DNA of 64,000 nt from Paralcaligenes sp. KSB-10 (lineage in GTDB: Bacteria; Pseudomonadota; Gammaproteobacteria; Burkholderiales; Burkholderiaceae_B). The stretch covers positions 310,001 to 374,000 of the forward strand of contig NZ_CP089848.1 of assembly GCF_021266465.1 (NCBI RefSeq). Direction: 5' to 3'. The position numbers were made by a program, and so were the translations under genes. Below are positions 55,635 through 64,000 of this stretch, piece by piece (within the stretch, counting starts at the first letter, position 1; every line of letters starts with the position of its first letter). The notes below the pieces were generated by a model. It was not told the origin of the DNA, ran no database searches, and saw only the letters and a list, made by a program, of their open reading frames with translations.

Positions 55635-56006
55635 TTATAGGGATTGAATATCGGGCAAAGTCGATGCCAGGTGCGCATCGACCCGAATGGGAAAATCGAG
55701 CAGATAGAAAGACAGGGCCTTGCCGTGCGTATCCAGATTGAGGGCGTCGTTTACGCCGCCGTCCAGGATGCCATCCAGTACGAAATTCATGGCGCCTATC
55801 GACTCCACCAGATAGCGTCGTACGCTTTTGGGTTGCCGATGTGAGAACCACTTCGATACGGCCTGCTCGGTCAGTTGTTCCTTGAGCAATGGGTAGTAAT
55901 CGGCCTGCCAGGCAATGACGCTGACGTTTGAAATATCGCCTTTATCGCCGGTGCGACTATGCGCCAATCGGTACAAGGGCACGATTACCGTGGTGTTGTC
56001 ATGCAT
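55635..56006 (-). CDS. AtuA C-terminal-domain-like protein
   Basis: A 123-residue protein matching the small ferredoxin-fold domain found at the C-terminus of AtuA proteins: VPLYRLAHSRTGDKGDISNVSVIAW near the start and NFVLDGILDGGVNDALNLDTHGKALS in the middle. In fused homologues this is one chain with DUF1446. Here it is a separate gene overlapping the DUF1446 gene by 8 nt. Confidence 0.8.
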   Translation of the reverse strand: MHDNTTVIVPLYRLAHSRTGDKGDISNVSVIAWQADYYPLLKEQLTEQAVSKWFSHRQPKSVRRYLVESIGAMNFVLDGILDGGVNDALNLDTHGKALSFYLLDFPIRVDAHLASTLPDIQSL

Positions 56007-57360
56007 ATTGGTCAGGCCTCAGGAATTGCCAGCCAGCCGGCGCAAGATCGCGGGGCACCGTGCTGGAAATGCTGTTCAGGCGTGGGCGCAGCGATGTACG
56101 TACACCGCCGCCACCCGCCGGGCCGCAGGTATACAGCGCCGTCACTTCGCGCAATACGCGTTCGGCGACATTTTTTTCGGGATGCGCCGCGGCAACGCGC
56201 AGGCGTATATCCTGTCCGCGGCCATGCGCGTGTTGCCGCAATAGTTCGCCGGCGTCATCGCCAAATATGCTCAAGGTGCCGATCAGATCAATGCGCAATT
56301 CAAGCTGCCCACCGATACGCCGCCGTACCGTTTCGGCAGCCAGGCGTGCGCGCGCTTCGGCCTGGACACCGGCATACGAGATTTCCGCTTCGGCCAGCCA
56401 GCCGCCGCGATAGCAGATATTCACTTTCAATTCTTCAGGCCTGGCCCATCCGGTCACTCCGTCGACGGCAACCTGGTCCGGCGCAGTCTGCGCAACATGA
56501 ACCCGGCTGATATCGGCGGTAACGTCAGGAGTCAGGTATGCCGCGGGGTCGTGAACTTCGTACAGTAATTGTTCCTTGACGGTTTGGGTCGTGACGATTC
56601 CGCCCGTATCGCGCGCTTTGGTAATGGATAAGGCGCCGGATTCGGCAATGCTGGCTATGGGGAATCCCAGCTTGTGCATGTCTGGCACCTCTTTCAAGCC
56701 AGGTACGGCAAAGTAGCCGCCCGTGACCTGAGTGCCGCATTCCAGCAAATGGCCTGCCATGGTGGCGCAGCCCAGCCTGTGCCAATCGTCGGCTTGCCAG
56801 CCAAAGTGTGCGAGGGCGGGGCCCAGCGTCAGGGACGGGTCGGCGACGCGGCCGGCGACAACCACCTGAGCGCCGGCCTGCAATGCCTGTGCAATCTCGG
56901 CGGCTCCCTGATAGGCGTTGATGCTTACGATATCCAGTCGATCGAATTCCGCCCCAAGGCGTTCGCGTAGAAAGGCGCGCTGCTCGGCGCTATCGAGGTT
57001 GTCGCCGCTCAGGGTGGCGATGCGAGGCATCCGCAGGCCAAGTTCGTGTGACAGGCGTTCGATGCGCCGTGCGGCGCCAGGCGGATTGGCTGCGCCAAAA
57101 TTACTGACGATCTGAATTCCGTGATTCAGGCACAGCGCCAGAATGGGGCTCAACAGCTCGCTCAGCAGCGGCTCGTAGCCCGCTTCGGGATCCTGGTTCT
57201 TTGCCAGTTGGGCAAGCGCCAGGGTTCTTTCTGCCAGTGTTTCAAATATCAGTGCCTGGCCTCCCGTCTCAATCAGAGTCTTCACGACCGGCAGGGCGCC
57301 ATCGGTGCGGTCTCCTGAAAAGCCGCTGGCGCAGCCTATTTGTAATGGTGTCGAAGCCAT
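55999..57360 (-). CDS. AtuA/DUF1446-family protein (acyclic terpene utilisation-like)
   Basis: A 453-residue DUF1446 protein. Family motifs: IGCASGFSGDRTDGALPVV at the N-terminus, IVSNFGAANPPGAARRIERL, VVAGRVADPSLTLGPALAHFGW and AGHLLECGTQVTGGYFAVPG. The start ATG 57360 is chosen at the family N-terminus; the frame continues upstream to 57537 without similarity. AtuA is linked to citronellol/geranyl degradation in Pseudomonas, but most DUF1446 proteins sit in other acid catabolic clusters, so function here is open. Divergent from a LysR gene. Confidence 0.82.
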   Translation of the reverse strand: MASTPLQIGCASGFSGDRTDGALPVVKTLIETGGQALIFETLAERTLALAQLAKNQDPEAGYEPLLSELLSPILALCLNHGIQIVSNFGAANPPGAARRIERLSHELGLRMPRIATLSGDNLDSAEQRAFLRERLGAEFDRLDIVSINAYQGAAEIAQALQAGAQVVVAGRVADPSLTLGPALAHFGWQADDWHRLGCATMAGHLLECGTQVTGGYFAVPGLKEVPDMHKLGFPIASIAESGALSITKARDTGGIVTTQTVKEQLLYEVHDPAAYLTPDVTADISRVHVAQTAPDQVAVDGVTGWARPEELKVNICYRGGWLAEAEISYAGVQAEARARLAAETVRRRIGGQLELRIDLIGTLSIFGDDAGELLRQHAHGRGQDIRLRVAAAHPEKNVAERVLREVTALYTCGPAGGGGVRTSLRPRLNSISSTVPRDLAPAGWQFLRPDQYA

Positions 57361-57453
57361 CGTTCTGCTTAGAGTCGTTGATTTGACGCAACTATAGGGT
57401 TCCGTAATTAATAAGTAAAATAGAAATTCTGTATCCATTAATCGAGTATTTTT

Positions 57454-58353
57454 ATGAATATATCGTCGCGACAACTGCGGGCCTTTGTGGCTTTGGTGCA
57501 GGAGCGCCATTTCACGAGGGCTGCCCAGCGCTGCCATCAGACGCAGCCAGCATTCAGCGCCTCTATAAAATCGCTTGAAGATGTTGCCGGAGTACGATTA
57601 TTCGATCGAACCACACGGCGCGTGGAGCTGACTCCCGAGGGCGAGTTGTTCAATGAATCGGCATTGCGCCTGCTGAACGATTTCGATGCTGTCATGGCCG
57701 ATATCCAGGACCATGTGGCCAAGCGCAAGGGGCGGGTATCGGTCGCCGCCCTGCCGTCGCTGGCGGCAGGCTGGTTGCCCACGATATATGCCCGGTTCCA
57801 TGCGCAGTATCCGGATATCGAATTGCAGTTGCACGATGCCTTGCTGGAGCCCTGTCTGGATCTGGTGCGGCAGGGAGGCGCCGATATTGCGGTGGCGGCC
57901 GAAGGGCAGGATATGACAGGCCTGATGGCCGAGCCCTTGTGCGAGGATTATTTTTATTTGGTGTGTCGGCGCGATCATGCTTTGGCCGGCAGTTCCTCAA
58001 TTACCTTGAAGGCATTGAAAGGAAATTCGTTTATTCAGTTGGGCAAAACCAGCAGTATTCGGCGGAGCCTGGCGCAAAACAGTATCTTTTCAGACATGAG
58101 CACATTTCTGGAGGTCGATCATCTGGCTTCGGTCACCGGCCTGGTTGTCGCTGGATTGGGCGTGAGCCTTGTGCCGGCCATGACGCTGTATCAGTTCCGG
58201 CACCCCGATATTGCCGTGATTCCCTTGTCGCCCAAGAACCGCCTGAAGCGCTCTTTGTATTTGATCCGGCGGCGCGAGAAAAGCCTGTCGAGCGCGGCCA
58301 GGGCCTTTTACGATGTGCTGCTGGAGCAGAGGGGTGTTTTGACAGGGCATTGA
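57454..58353 (+). CDS. LysR-family transcriptional regulator
   Basis: A 299-residue LysR protein with an N-terminal winged helix (LRAFVALVQERHFTRAAQRCHQTQPAFSASIKSLE) and an effector domain. It is divergent from the AtuA-Bug operon with a 93-bp AT-rich gap that includes GTTGATTTGACGCAAC and an ATTAAT-flanked stretch, typical of LysR control regions. Probably the regulator of that operon. Confidence 0.88.
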   Translation: MNISSRQLRAFVALVQERHFTRAAQRCHQTQPAFSASIKSLEDVAGVRLFDRTTRRVELTPEGELFNESALRLLNDFDAVMADIQDHVAKRKGRVSVAALPSLAAGWLPTIYARFHAQYPDIELQLHDALLEPCLDLVRQGGADIAVAAEGQDMTGLMAEPLCEDYFYLVCRRDHALAGSSSITLKALKGNSFIQLGKTSSIRRSLAQNSIFSDMSTFLEVDHLASVTGLVVAGLGVSLVPAMTLYQFRHPDIAVIPLSPKNRLKRSLYLIRRREKSLSSAARAFYDVLLEQRGVLTGH

Positions 58354-58381
58354 TGAGAAACGATGCGGGTTTCTGGGCCGG

Positions 58382-59311
58382 CTATGCGCCGTACTGTTCG
58401 GCCGTGGCGCGGGACAGCCGCTCCAAAACTGTATTCCGGCTCAACTGTTTTCTCCACCAATTGAGTGCGGCACCGTTTTCTCCGGTACGCCAGGCCAGGT
58501 AGAACGTTTCTTGAGGCTTGGGCTCCTCCACCTCTTTTGCCACGAGCGTACCGGCTGCTATCGCCTTGCGCACGCAAGGTTCGGGCAGGAAACCGAATCC
58601 GAGTCCGGCGCGCTGGAATTCATGCTTGCTGCGCATGTCGGGGACAGTCAGGTTATCTTGTCCGAATAGCAGTCCGACAGTGCGGGAGGGCAATTTGCGC
58701 GCCGAATCCGCCACGGCAATGGCTCGATGCCCATGCAGATCGGCTTTTGAAAGAGGGCGCTGCAAGCCCGCCAGGGGATGTGTCGGCGCCACCACGAAAG
58801 TAAAGCCGATGCGTCCCATGGGTACTGCCACATAGCCGCCTCCCGACGGGCCGTCGCCCGCCGCGCCAACCAGCATATCTGCGCGCCGGTCCAGCAAAGC
58901 CTCCCAGGTTCCAGACATGACTTCCTGGGTAAAACGCAAGCGGGTTTTACCGGAGGCGGCGTAGAACGCCTTGATGTCTTCGCTTAAGGAAATGGGCGAG
59001 AACATGGCGTCCATACTGATTGCGAACTCGGTTTCCCAGCCCGAGGCGACACGCTGCACGCGCTGTTCGAGGTCTTCGGCCGCCTTGAGCAGGTAGCGGC
59101 CCTCGCTGAGCAGTTCGCGGCCGGCCGGAGTCAGTTTGATTTTCGGCCCGGCGCGCTCAAAAACCTGCACTCCCAGGTCATCTTCAAGTTTGGCGACCGT
59201 ATAGGATATGGTGGAAGGCACGCGATGCAGTTCCTTGGCGGCGGCGGAAAAGGACCCCGTGCGATCGATGGCGTCAATAATCAGCAATGCTTCCAGACTT
59301 AATTTAAACAT
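58382..59311 (-). CDS. LysR-family transcriptional regulator (pirin-linked)
   Basis: A 309-residue LysR regulator: winged helix (LLIIDAIDRTGSFSAAAKELHRVPSTISYTVAKLE) and an effector domain ending in FYLAWRTGENGAALNWW. ATG 59311 (MFKLSLEAL) gives the usual N-terminus; an ATG at 59359 would add 16 residues but its AGGA directly abuts the start. It is divergent from a pirin gene, a common pairing in Proteobacteria. Confidence 0.87.
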   Translation of the reverse strand: MFKLSLEALLIIDAIDRTGSFSAAAKELHRVPSTISYTVAKLEDDLGVQVFERAGPKIKLTPAGRELLSEGRYLLKAAEDLEQRVQRVASGWETEFAISMDAMFSPISLSEDIKAFYAASGKTRLRFTQEVMSGTWEALLDRRADMLVGAAGDGPSGGGYVAVPMGRIGFTFVVAPTHPLAGLQRPLSKADLHGHRAIAVADSARKLPSRTVGLLFGQDNLTVPDMRSKHEFQRAGLGFGFLPEPCVRKAIAAGTLVAKEVEEPKPQETFYLAWRTGENGAALNWWRKQLSRNTVLERLSRATAEQYGA

Positions 59312-59448
59312 TCGATATTTTCGATCATAGATTGGTAAATTTTCCGTTTTTATTTTCATTCCTATTGCTTCATACTTGATACATCGAAGTTAGTTGAATT
59401 TTTATTGTTCGAAATTATTGAATATATTACATCAAGGAGTGGATAATC

Positions 59449-60150
59449 ATGCTGGAAGTCCGCAAGAGCGAGGATCGTGGAGTTGCCAATCATGGCTGGC
59501 TTAGTTCTCGCCATACATTTTCTTTCGCCAATTACCACGACCCCAGGCAAATGGGGTTCGGGCCTTTGCTGGTGATCAACGAAGACCGGGTGCAGCCTGC
59601 GCAAGGGTTTGGCACTCATGGCCACCGCGACATGGAAATCATTTCCTATGTGCTCGACGGTGCTCTGGAGCACAAGGACAGCATGGGTACCGGCTCGGTG
59701 ATCCGCTATGGCGATGTGCAGCGCATGAGCGCGGGCACCGGCGTGCGCCACAGCGAGTTCAATCATTCGCAGTCGGAAGAAGTGCATTTTCTGCAAATCT
59801 GGATTGAGCCCAATCAAACCGGGATTGCACCCAGCTATGAAGAAAAGCATTTTGACCAGGCCGCCAAGAATGGCCAGTTGCGGTTGATCGCTTCGTCCGA
59901 TGGCCGCGACGGCTCGGTGCTGATCCACCAGGATGCCAGCGTTTTTGCGTCCATTTTGAATGGCGCCGATCGAGTCGACTATCCATTGTCGCCAAGCCGT
60001 CGTGCCTATGTGCATGTGGCTCGCGGCGAGGTTACGGTCAATGGCGTTCGCCTGTCGAGCGGAGACGCGTTGAAAATAACCGATGAAACCCGAGTTACCC
60101 TGGATCAGGCCCAGGCAGCCGAAGTCCTGCTGTTCGATTTGCCGCAGTGA
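59449..60150 (+). CDS. Pirin-family protein
   Basis: A 233-residue bicupin of the YhhW/pirin type. The metal-binding N-terminal cupin has FGTHGHRDMEIISYVLDGALEHKDS and RMSAGTGVRHSEFNHS, giving three His and one Glu ligands. Some members act as quercetin dioxygenases; the physiological role is usually unclear. AGGAG precedes the ATG. Divergent from the LysR gene and likely controlled by it. Confidence 0.9.
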   Translation: MLEVRKSEDRGVANHGWLSSRHTFSFANYHDPRQMGFGPLLVINEDRVQPAQGFGTHGHRDMEIISYVLDGALEHKDSMGTGSVIRYGDVQRMSAGTGVRHSEFNHSQSEEVHFLQIWIEPNQTGIAPSYEEKHFDQAAKNGQLRLIASSDGRDGSVLIHQDASVFASILNGADRVDYPLSPSRRAYVHVARGEVTVNGVRLSSGDALKITDETRVTLDQAQAAEVLLFDLPQ

Positions 60151-60259
60151 CTTGACCGGCTCTGCGACGATTGCCGTTTTGGAATAGGCTGCTGAAATCG
60201 CCGGTGATGTGCGGCGGGGGGAAGCTGGTTTGCCGTTTTTTTGGGCAGGCGGCTCCTTT

Positions 60260-60265
60260 TATAAT
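60260..60265 (+). promoter_or_regulatory. Putative -10 box of ribA
   Basis: Perfect TATAAT about 60 nt upstream of the ribA ATG. The -35 region is T-rich and not close to consensus. No FMN riboswitch is seen in the 176-nt gap. Confidence 0.4.
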
Positions 60266-60326
60266 CCTCCCGTCGATTTTTCAGGCGGTTGGGCTTTAAA
60301 CTGCTTATTTATTTCCAAGGTCTTGC

Positions 60327-60974
60327 ATGCTTTCCTCGCAAAATGCCAATTCGGGCGCTCCGGAAGACGGCAAACTCGATTACATCGCTTCTTGCGATCT
60401 GCCGACGCCGTGGGCCATATTTCAATTGCACGCTTTTGCCGAACGCGATTCGGGCAAAGAGCATCTTGCGCTGGTACTTGGCAGGGTCGATGATGGCGAG
60501 CCTGTGCTGGCACGCGTCCATTCCGAGTGCCTGACCGGCGACGCCCTGTTCAGCCAGCGCTGCGACTGCGGGGCGCAACTGGAACACGCCTTGCGCAATA
60601 TTGCGGCCGAAGGGCGTGGCGCCGTGCTTTACTTGCGCCAGGAAGGCCGCGGCATTGGCCTGCTCAACAAGATTCGGGCCTATCAGTTGCAGGATCAAGG
60701 CGCCGATACTGTCGAAGCCAACGAGCGGCTTGGGTTCCCCGCCGATATGCGTCGTTACGATCTGTGCAGGCCAATGCTGGATCGGCTTGGCATAGCCAGC
60801 CTTCGCCTGATGACCAATAATCCCAAAAAAATCGATATGCTGGGGGAACTGGGTGTGAACGTGGTCGAGAGGATTCCCCTGACGGTCAACCGTAATCCGT
60901 TCAACGAGCATTACCTGAACACAAAGGCTGCCAAGCTCGGTCATTGGCTGAAAGACTATCTTAAAAATGAGTGA
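60327..60974 (+). CDS. ribA: GTP cyclohydrolase II
   Basis: First step of riboflavin synthesis, opening the imidazole ring of GTP. It has 215 residues. Zinc cysteines lie in [24 protein letters not shown], the catalytic region is [15 protein letters not shown], and the GTP contact is [12 protein letters not shown]. It stands alone, with no fused RibB domain. Confidence 0.95.
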   Translation: MLSSQNANSGAPEDGKLDYIASCDLPTPWAIFQLHAFAERDSGKEHLALVLGRVDDGEPVLARVHSECLTGDALFSQRCDCGAQLEHALRNIAAEGRGAVLYLRQEGRGIGLLNKIRAYQLQDQGADTVEANERLGFPADMRRYDLCRPMLDRLGIASLRLMTNNPKKIDMLGELGVNVVERIPLTVNRNPFNEHYLNTKAAKLGHWLKDYLKNE

Positions 60975-61067
60975 CGTCCGGTCAGGCCGGCTTCCGATCT
61001 GTATTTGTGCTTTCGCGCCCACCACGCCGTTTGATTTCCGAATTGAAGCCCTTTTTCAAGTTGCAGC

Positions 61068-62864
61068 ATGAGACTCACCCATACCGGCCCTGCGCCGAAA
61101 AATCGTAACGACCTCAAGACCATCAAATCCCTTTTGCCGCATATCTGGCAATTCAAATACCGGGTAATGCTGGCCTTGGCCTGTCTGATCGCGGCCAAGG
61201 TGGCGAGCGTGATCTTGCCTATCTATCTCAAACAGATTGTCGACAAGCTAAGCCTGCCTTCCACGCTTATTGTGCTGCCGGTGGCGGCCCTGGTGGGTTA
61301 TGGCTTTGCGCGTCTGGCCAGCGGCGTGTTCGGCGAACTGCGCGACGCCTTGTTCGCCCGGGTGACCCAAGGTGCGATCCAGCGTATTGCCGCCAAGGTG
61401 TTCGAGCATTTATTCGCTTTATCGATGCGTTTTCACCTGCATCGGCAGACCGGAGGCTTGAGCCGCGACATTGAACGCGGCACCAAGGGGATCGGTTTTT
61501 TGCTGAATTTCACCATCTTCAATGTATTGCCGACTCTATTGGAAATCAGCATGGTGGCGGCCATTTTGCTGTGGCGCTACAACTTTCTGTTTGCCGTGGT
61601 TACCCTGGGCACCATAGCGACCTATATTATTTTCACCTTGCTGGTCACCGAAAAGCGCATGGTGTATCGCCGCAGCATGAACGATCTGGACAGCAAGGCC
61701 AACAGCAAGGCGATTGACGCCTTGATCAACTATGAGACGGTCAAGTATTTCGGCAATGAAGGTTATGAACTGGATCGCTACGACCGCAATCTGGGGAAAT
61801 GGGTTGATTCGGCGGTCAAAAACCAGATATCGCTGAATTTCCTGAATATGGGCCAGGGGGTGATCATCACCATAGGTATCACGCTGTTGCTGTGGCTGTC
61901 GGCCGAAGGCGTCGTGAAAAAAACCATGTCGGTGGGCGATGTGGTCCTGGTTTCCGCCTACCTGACCCAGTTGTATGCCCCTCTGAATTTTCTCGGCTTC
62001 GTGTATCGCGAAATCAAGCACGCGCTGGCCGATATGGAACGCATGTTCGGTTTGCTGGAGCAAGGCCAGGAGGTCGCCGATAAAACGGATGCTCGAATTC
62101 TACGCACGACTCAGGCAAGCATCGCCTTCGAGCATGTCGATTTTGGCTATGAGGCCAATCGCCAGATCTTGTTTGACGCGAGCTTTACGATTCCCGCCGG
62201 GAAAACACTGGCGGTGGTGGGCTCGTCGGGAGCCGGCAAATCGACTTTGTCGCGCTTGATGTTCCGCTTTTACGATGTGAACGCCGGAGCGGTCAAAATA
62301 AATGGCGTCGATATACGCGACATGACCCAGGCCAGTTTGCGGCAGCACATAGGTATTGTGCCCCAGGATACGGTGCTGTTCAACGACAGCATTTTGTACA
62401 ACATCGCTTATGGCAATCCGGGAGCCAGCCACGATGAAATCATTCAGGCGGCCAGGGCGGCCAGCATCCATGATTTTGTCACCAGCCTGCCCGAGGGATA
62501 TGAAACCCAGGTAGGCGAGCGCGGCCTGAAATTATCGGGTGGCGAAAAGCAGCGTGTCGCGATTGCGCGGACCTTGCTCAAGAATCCGCCTATCCTGATT
62601 TTTGACGAAGCCACCAGCGCGCTCGATACCCGTACCGAAAGGGCAATCCAGGCAGAGCTCGATCAAATCGCCAAAAATCGCACAACCCTGATTATTGCCC
62701 ACCGTTTGTCGACGGTAGCCGAAGCCGATGAAATTATTGTGCTGGATCACGGCCATGTCATCGAGCGCGGAACGCATCGGGCCTTGCTGCAGGAAAACGG
62801 CCGCTATGCGCAAATGTGGCGCTTGCAGCAAGCAGGACAGGATGTCATTCCCGCTGCATCATAG
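61068..62864 (+). CDS. Atm1/HMT1-type ABC exporter (fused membrane and ATPase domains)
   Basis: A 598-residue half-transporter. Six transmembrane helices span about 25-310, with the Atm1-type stretch GLSRDIERGTKGIGFLLNF and LVTEKRMVYRRSMND. The ATPase has Walker A VVGSSGAGKST, signature LSGGEKQRVAIARTLL and Walker B ILIFDEATSALD. Atm1 relatives export glutathione-linked sulfur or metal complexes; the first residues of a SUF-type regulator at the window end fit that theme. It begins 93 nt after ribA. Confidence 0.9.
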   Translation: MRLTHTGPAPKNRNDLKTIKSLLPHIWQFKYRVMLALACLIAAKVASVILPIYLKQIVDKLSLPSTLIVLPVAALVGYGFARLASGVFGELRDALFARVTQGAIQRIAAKVFEHLFALSMRFHLHRQTGGLSRDIERGTKGIGFLLNFTIFNVLPTLLEISMVAAILLWRYNFLFAVVTLGTIATYIIFTLLVTEKRMVYRRSMNDLDSKANSKAIDALINYETVKYFGNEGYELDRYDRNLGKWVDSAVKNQISLNFLNMGQGVIITIGITLLLWLSAEGVVKKTMSVGDVVLVSAYLTQLYAPLNFLGFVYREIKHALADMERMFGLLEQGQEVADKTDARILRTTQASIAFEHVDFGYEANRQILFDASFTIPAGKTLAVVGSSGAGKSTLSRLMFRFYDVNAGAVKINGVDIRDMTQASLRQHIGIVPQDTVLFNDSILYNIAYGNPGASHDEIIQAARAASIHDFVTSLPEGYETQVGERGLKLSGGEKQRVAIARTLLKNPPILIFDEATSALDTRTERAIQAELDQIAKNRTTLIIAHRLSTVAEADEIIVLDHGHVIERGTHRALLQENGRYAQMWRLQQAGQDVIPAAS

Positions 62865-62902
62865 ACCGGCTGGGCATGGCTCATGGCACCCCTCTGGCGC
62901 CG

Positions 62903-63637
62903 CTATTTCACCACGACTCGCGCGTTCAAAGGCTGGATCGGGCGGTTGTTATGGTGCTTCATGACCTTTTCAAAAGCCTCGATTTGCCCTCTGGACGCGG
63001 TGATTGGATTTTTCAACACCAGCCAGCGCACGCCTTCCGTGCAGGGTGGCGTGGTCAGGGATCCGCTGTAACGGTAATAAGCAAGTGATTTTGGCAGCAG
63101 ATCGACAGGCTTGAAGCTATCTTTCAGAAGTGTCGGCTTGCCGGCCTCACCGGGCATTTGCCGCCACAGTTTGGCCAGGCCGGGGTTGGCTTTGCCGATT
63201 CTGAACATAACGGCAATGACGGCATAATGACCCTGCTTGTCGGCATGCACGAAGTGTGCTTCCAGCGGGTAGGATTTGCCCTCGATTTCGTTTTCGCTCG
63301 GAGCATGGAAATGCACCTGTTGCAGTTCGAACCTTGTATTGTCGAGCGTGAGCGTATTGCCCGCGGCGAAACCGACTTGTATTGAATGCCCGTTGTTGAC
63401 GATGTCCTTGCCGGCTGCCGTGTAACGAATCTGCAGGCGGGCAAGCGGCGTATTGAGCGCTTTCTGGATATTGATGGGCGATTGGTTTTGGCCTTTGTCG
63501 CACATCACGTAGTCGGGGCTGAGCTTGCCCCAATTGGCGGGGCCTTCCGTGCCGGTGTAGGTCCAGAGTGTTGCGTCGGCATGGGCCGCGCCGGAACAGG
63601 CCAGCAGGCTTATCAGGACCAGTAGTATTTTTTTCAT
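62903..63637 (-). CDS. cah: Periplasmic alpha-class carbonic anhydrase
   Basis: A 244-residue zinc enzyme interconverting CO2 and bicarbonate. A signal peptide ends near residue 20 (SGAAHA). The alpha-class pattern is complete: CDKGQNQSPINI, zinc histidines in VHFHAPSENEI and EAHFVHADKQG, and the C-terminal YRYSGSLTTPPCTEGVRWLVL. It converges on the ABC exporter gene. Confidence 0.94.
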   Translation of the reverse strand: MKKILLVLISLLACSGAAHADATLWTYTGTEGPANWGKLSPDYVMCDKGQNQSPINIQKALNTPLARLQIRYTAAGKDIVNNGHSIQVGFAAGNTLTLDNTRFELQQVHFHAPSENEIEGKSYPLEAHFVHADKQGHYAVIAVMFRIGKANPGLAKLWRQMPGEAGKPTLLKDSFKPVDLLPKSLAYYRYSGSLTTPPCTEGVRWLVLKNPITASRGQIEAFEKVMKHHNNRPIQPLNARVVVK

Positions 63638-63836
63638 GGCGTGTTGTCTTTGGAAAGGCGGTAGCCCGGACTGCGGCGGTGCAAAAAACGGCTGGGATCA
63701 CAGCGCAATTTCATTTGTCGCTATGGTAACCAAAAGTACGTTTCCGCGATATCGAATTGCGCGGTTTTTCGTCTCGGCGATTTGGTGTGCTGCAGCAATA
63801 TTGCAACTTTCGGCCATTCTGGCTCTAGGGTGTTTC

Positions 63837-63866
63837 TTGACACAAATAGTACCAATGAAGTACTGT
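63837..63866 (+). promoter_or_regulatory. Promoter and candidate operator of the Rrf2-family gene
   Basis: TTGACA (63837-63842) and a weaker TACTGT -10 with 18-bp spacing. An inverted repeat AGTAC/GTACT (63848-63864) lies over the spacer and -10, suggesting autorepression by the Rrf2 protein it precedes. Confidence 0.5.
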
Positions 63867-63898
63867 ATAAACAACCAATGCGTTCGAGGAGAATGCGA

Positions 63899-64000
63899 AT
63901 GCTGCGTATCAGCAAAATCATCGATTATGGCACTTTGGTGCTCACCCATATGGCAAGTAGTCCGAAGCATCTTTTCAGTGTAGCCGACCTTTCCGCCACA
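63899..64000 (+). CDS. Rrf2-family regulator, SUF-system type (3'-truncated)
   Basis: Only the first 34 residues are in the window: MLRISKIIDYGTLVLTHMAS and then PKHLFSVADLSAT. This matches the N-terminal winged helix of the Rrf2 branch annotated as SUF Fe-S assembly regulator. GAGGAG lies 7 nt before ATG. A sufBCDS cluster would be expected just beyond the window. Confidence 0.8.
   Translation, partial: MLRISKIIDYGTLVLTHMASSPKHLFSVADLSAT

Noticed and set aside
60151-60326. FMN riboswitch upstream of ribA
   Set aside because: The gap is too short and none of the conserved RFN sequence blocks is visible.

Overview
The window is high-GC betaproteobacterial chromosome. Gene content (three Bug-type periplasmic receptors, FimV, a leuCDB-asd-fimV-truA-trpF block, an incomplete PTS next to gshB, a UbiK-family gene) points to Burkholderiales, most likely Alcaligenaceae (Bordetella, Pusillimonas or Achromobacter relatives). 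No rRNA, CRISPR array or intact insertion sequence is visible. One tRNA gene is present.

Layout. 1-3.1 kb: end of a branched-chain 2-oxoacid dehydrogenase operon (E1 alpha, E1 beta, E2; no E3 follows). 3.3-10 kb: alpha/beta hydrolase, PHP phosphatase, greB, purL. 10.2-17.5 kb: leucine, aspartate-semialdehyde, fimV and truA block, opened by a leuC promoter with a palindromic candidate operator. 17.7-20.8 kb: TRAP permease pair without an adjacent binding protein, then trpF. 20.9-23.9 kb: tRNA-Val and thrS-infC. 24-30.3 kb: gshB, PTS phosphotransferases, glnK-amtB with a sigma-54 promoter, a lipoprotein, ubiK. 30.3-42.4 kb: an accessory catabolic stretch (kynA/kynR, 2-hydroxyacid dehydrogenase, sulfatase, two Bug receptors, CoA-transferase/GntR/crotonase operon, TauD-type dioxygenase). 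42.5-51.5 kb: comM, rpmI-rplT-pheST-ihfA-merR, a DUF455 gene, sdaA. 52.4-64 kb: TSUP permease, ECF sigma/anti-sigma pair, AtuA-like operon with a third Bug receptor, LysR/pirin pair, ribA, an Atm1-type exporter, alpha carbonic anhydrase and the start of a SUF-type Rrf2 regulator.

Main points of interest. (1) Upstream of thrS lie a 13-codon ORF with four Thr codons, a perfect antiterminator/terminator pair and a U-tract. This is the layout of ribosome-mediated attenuation of a threonyl-tRNA synthetase operon. (2) Two roughly 800-bp inverted copies (about 36.4-37.2 and 51.5-52.3 kb) of a non-coding element have imperfect ~27-bp terminal inverted repeats and two large internal hairpins whose cores are inverted copies of each other. 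They bracket about 14 kb. (3) A clear cobalamin riboswitch aptamer sits upstream of a TauD-family dioxygenase with no recognisable B12 or cobalt gene. (4) The usually contiguous thrS-infC-rpmI-rplT-pheST-ihfA cluster is split by about 20 kb, and rpmI has its own near-consensus promoter. infC starts at AUC.

All assignments come from reading the sequence and recalling family motifs. No database search or folding calculation was run.
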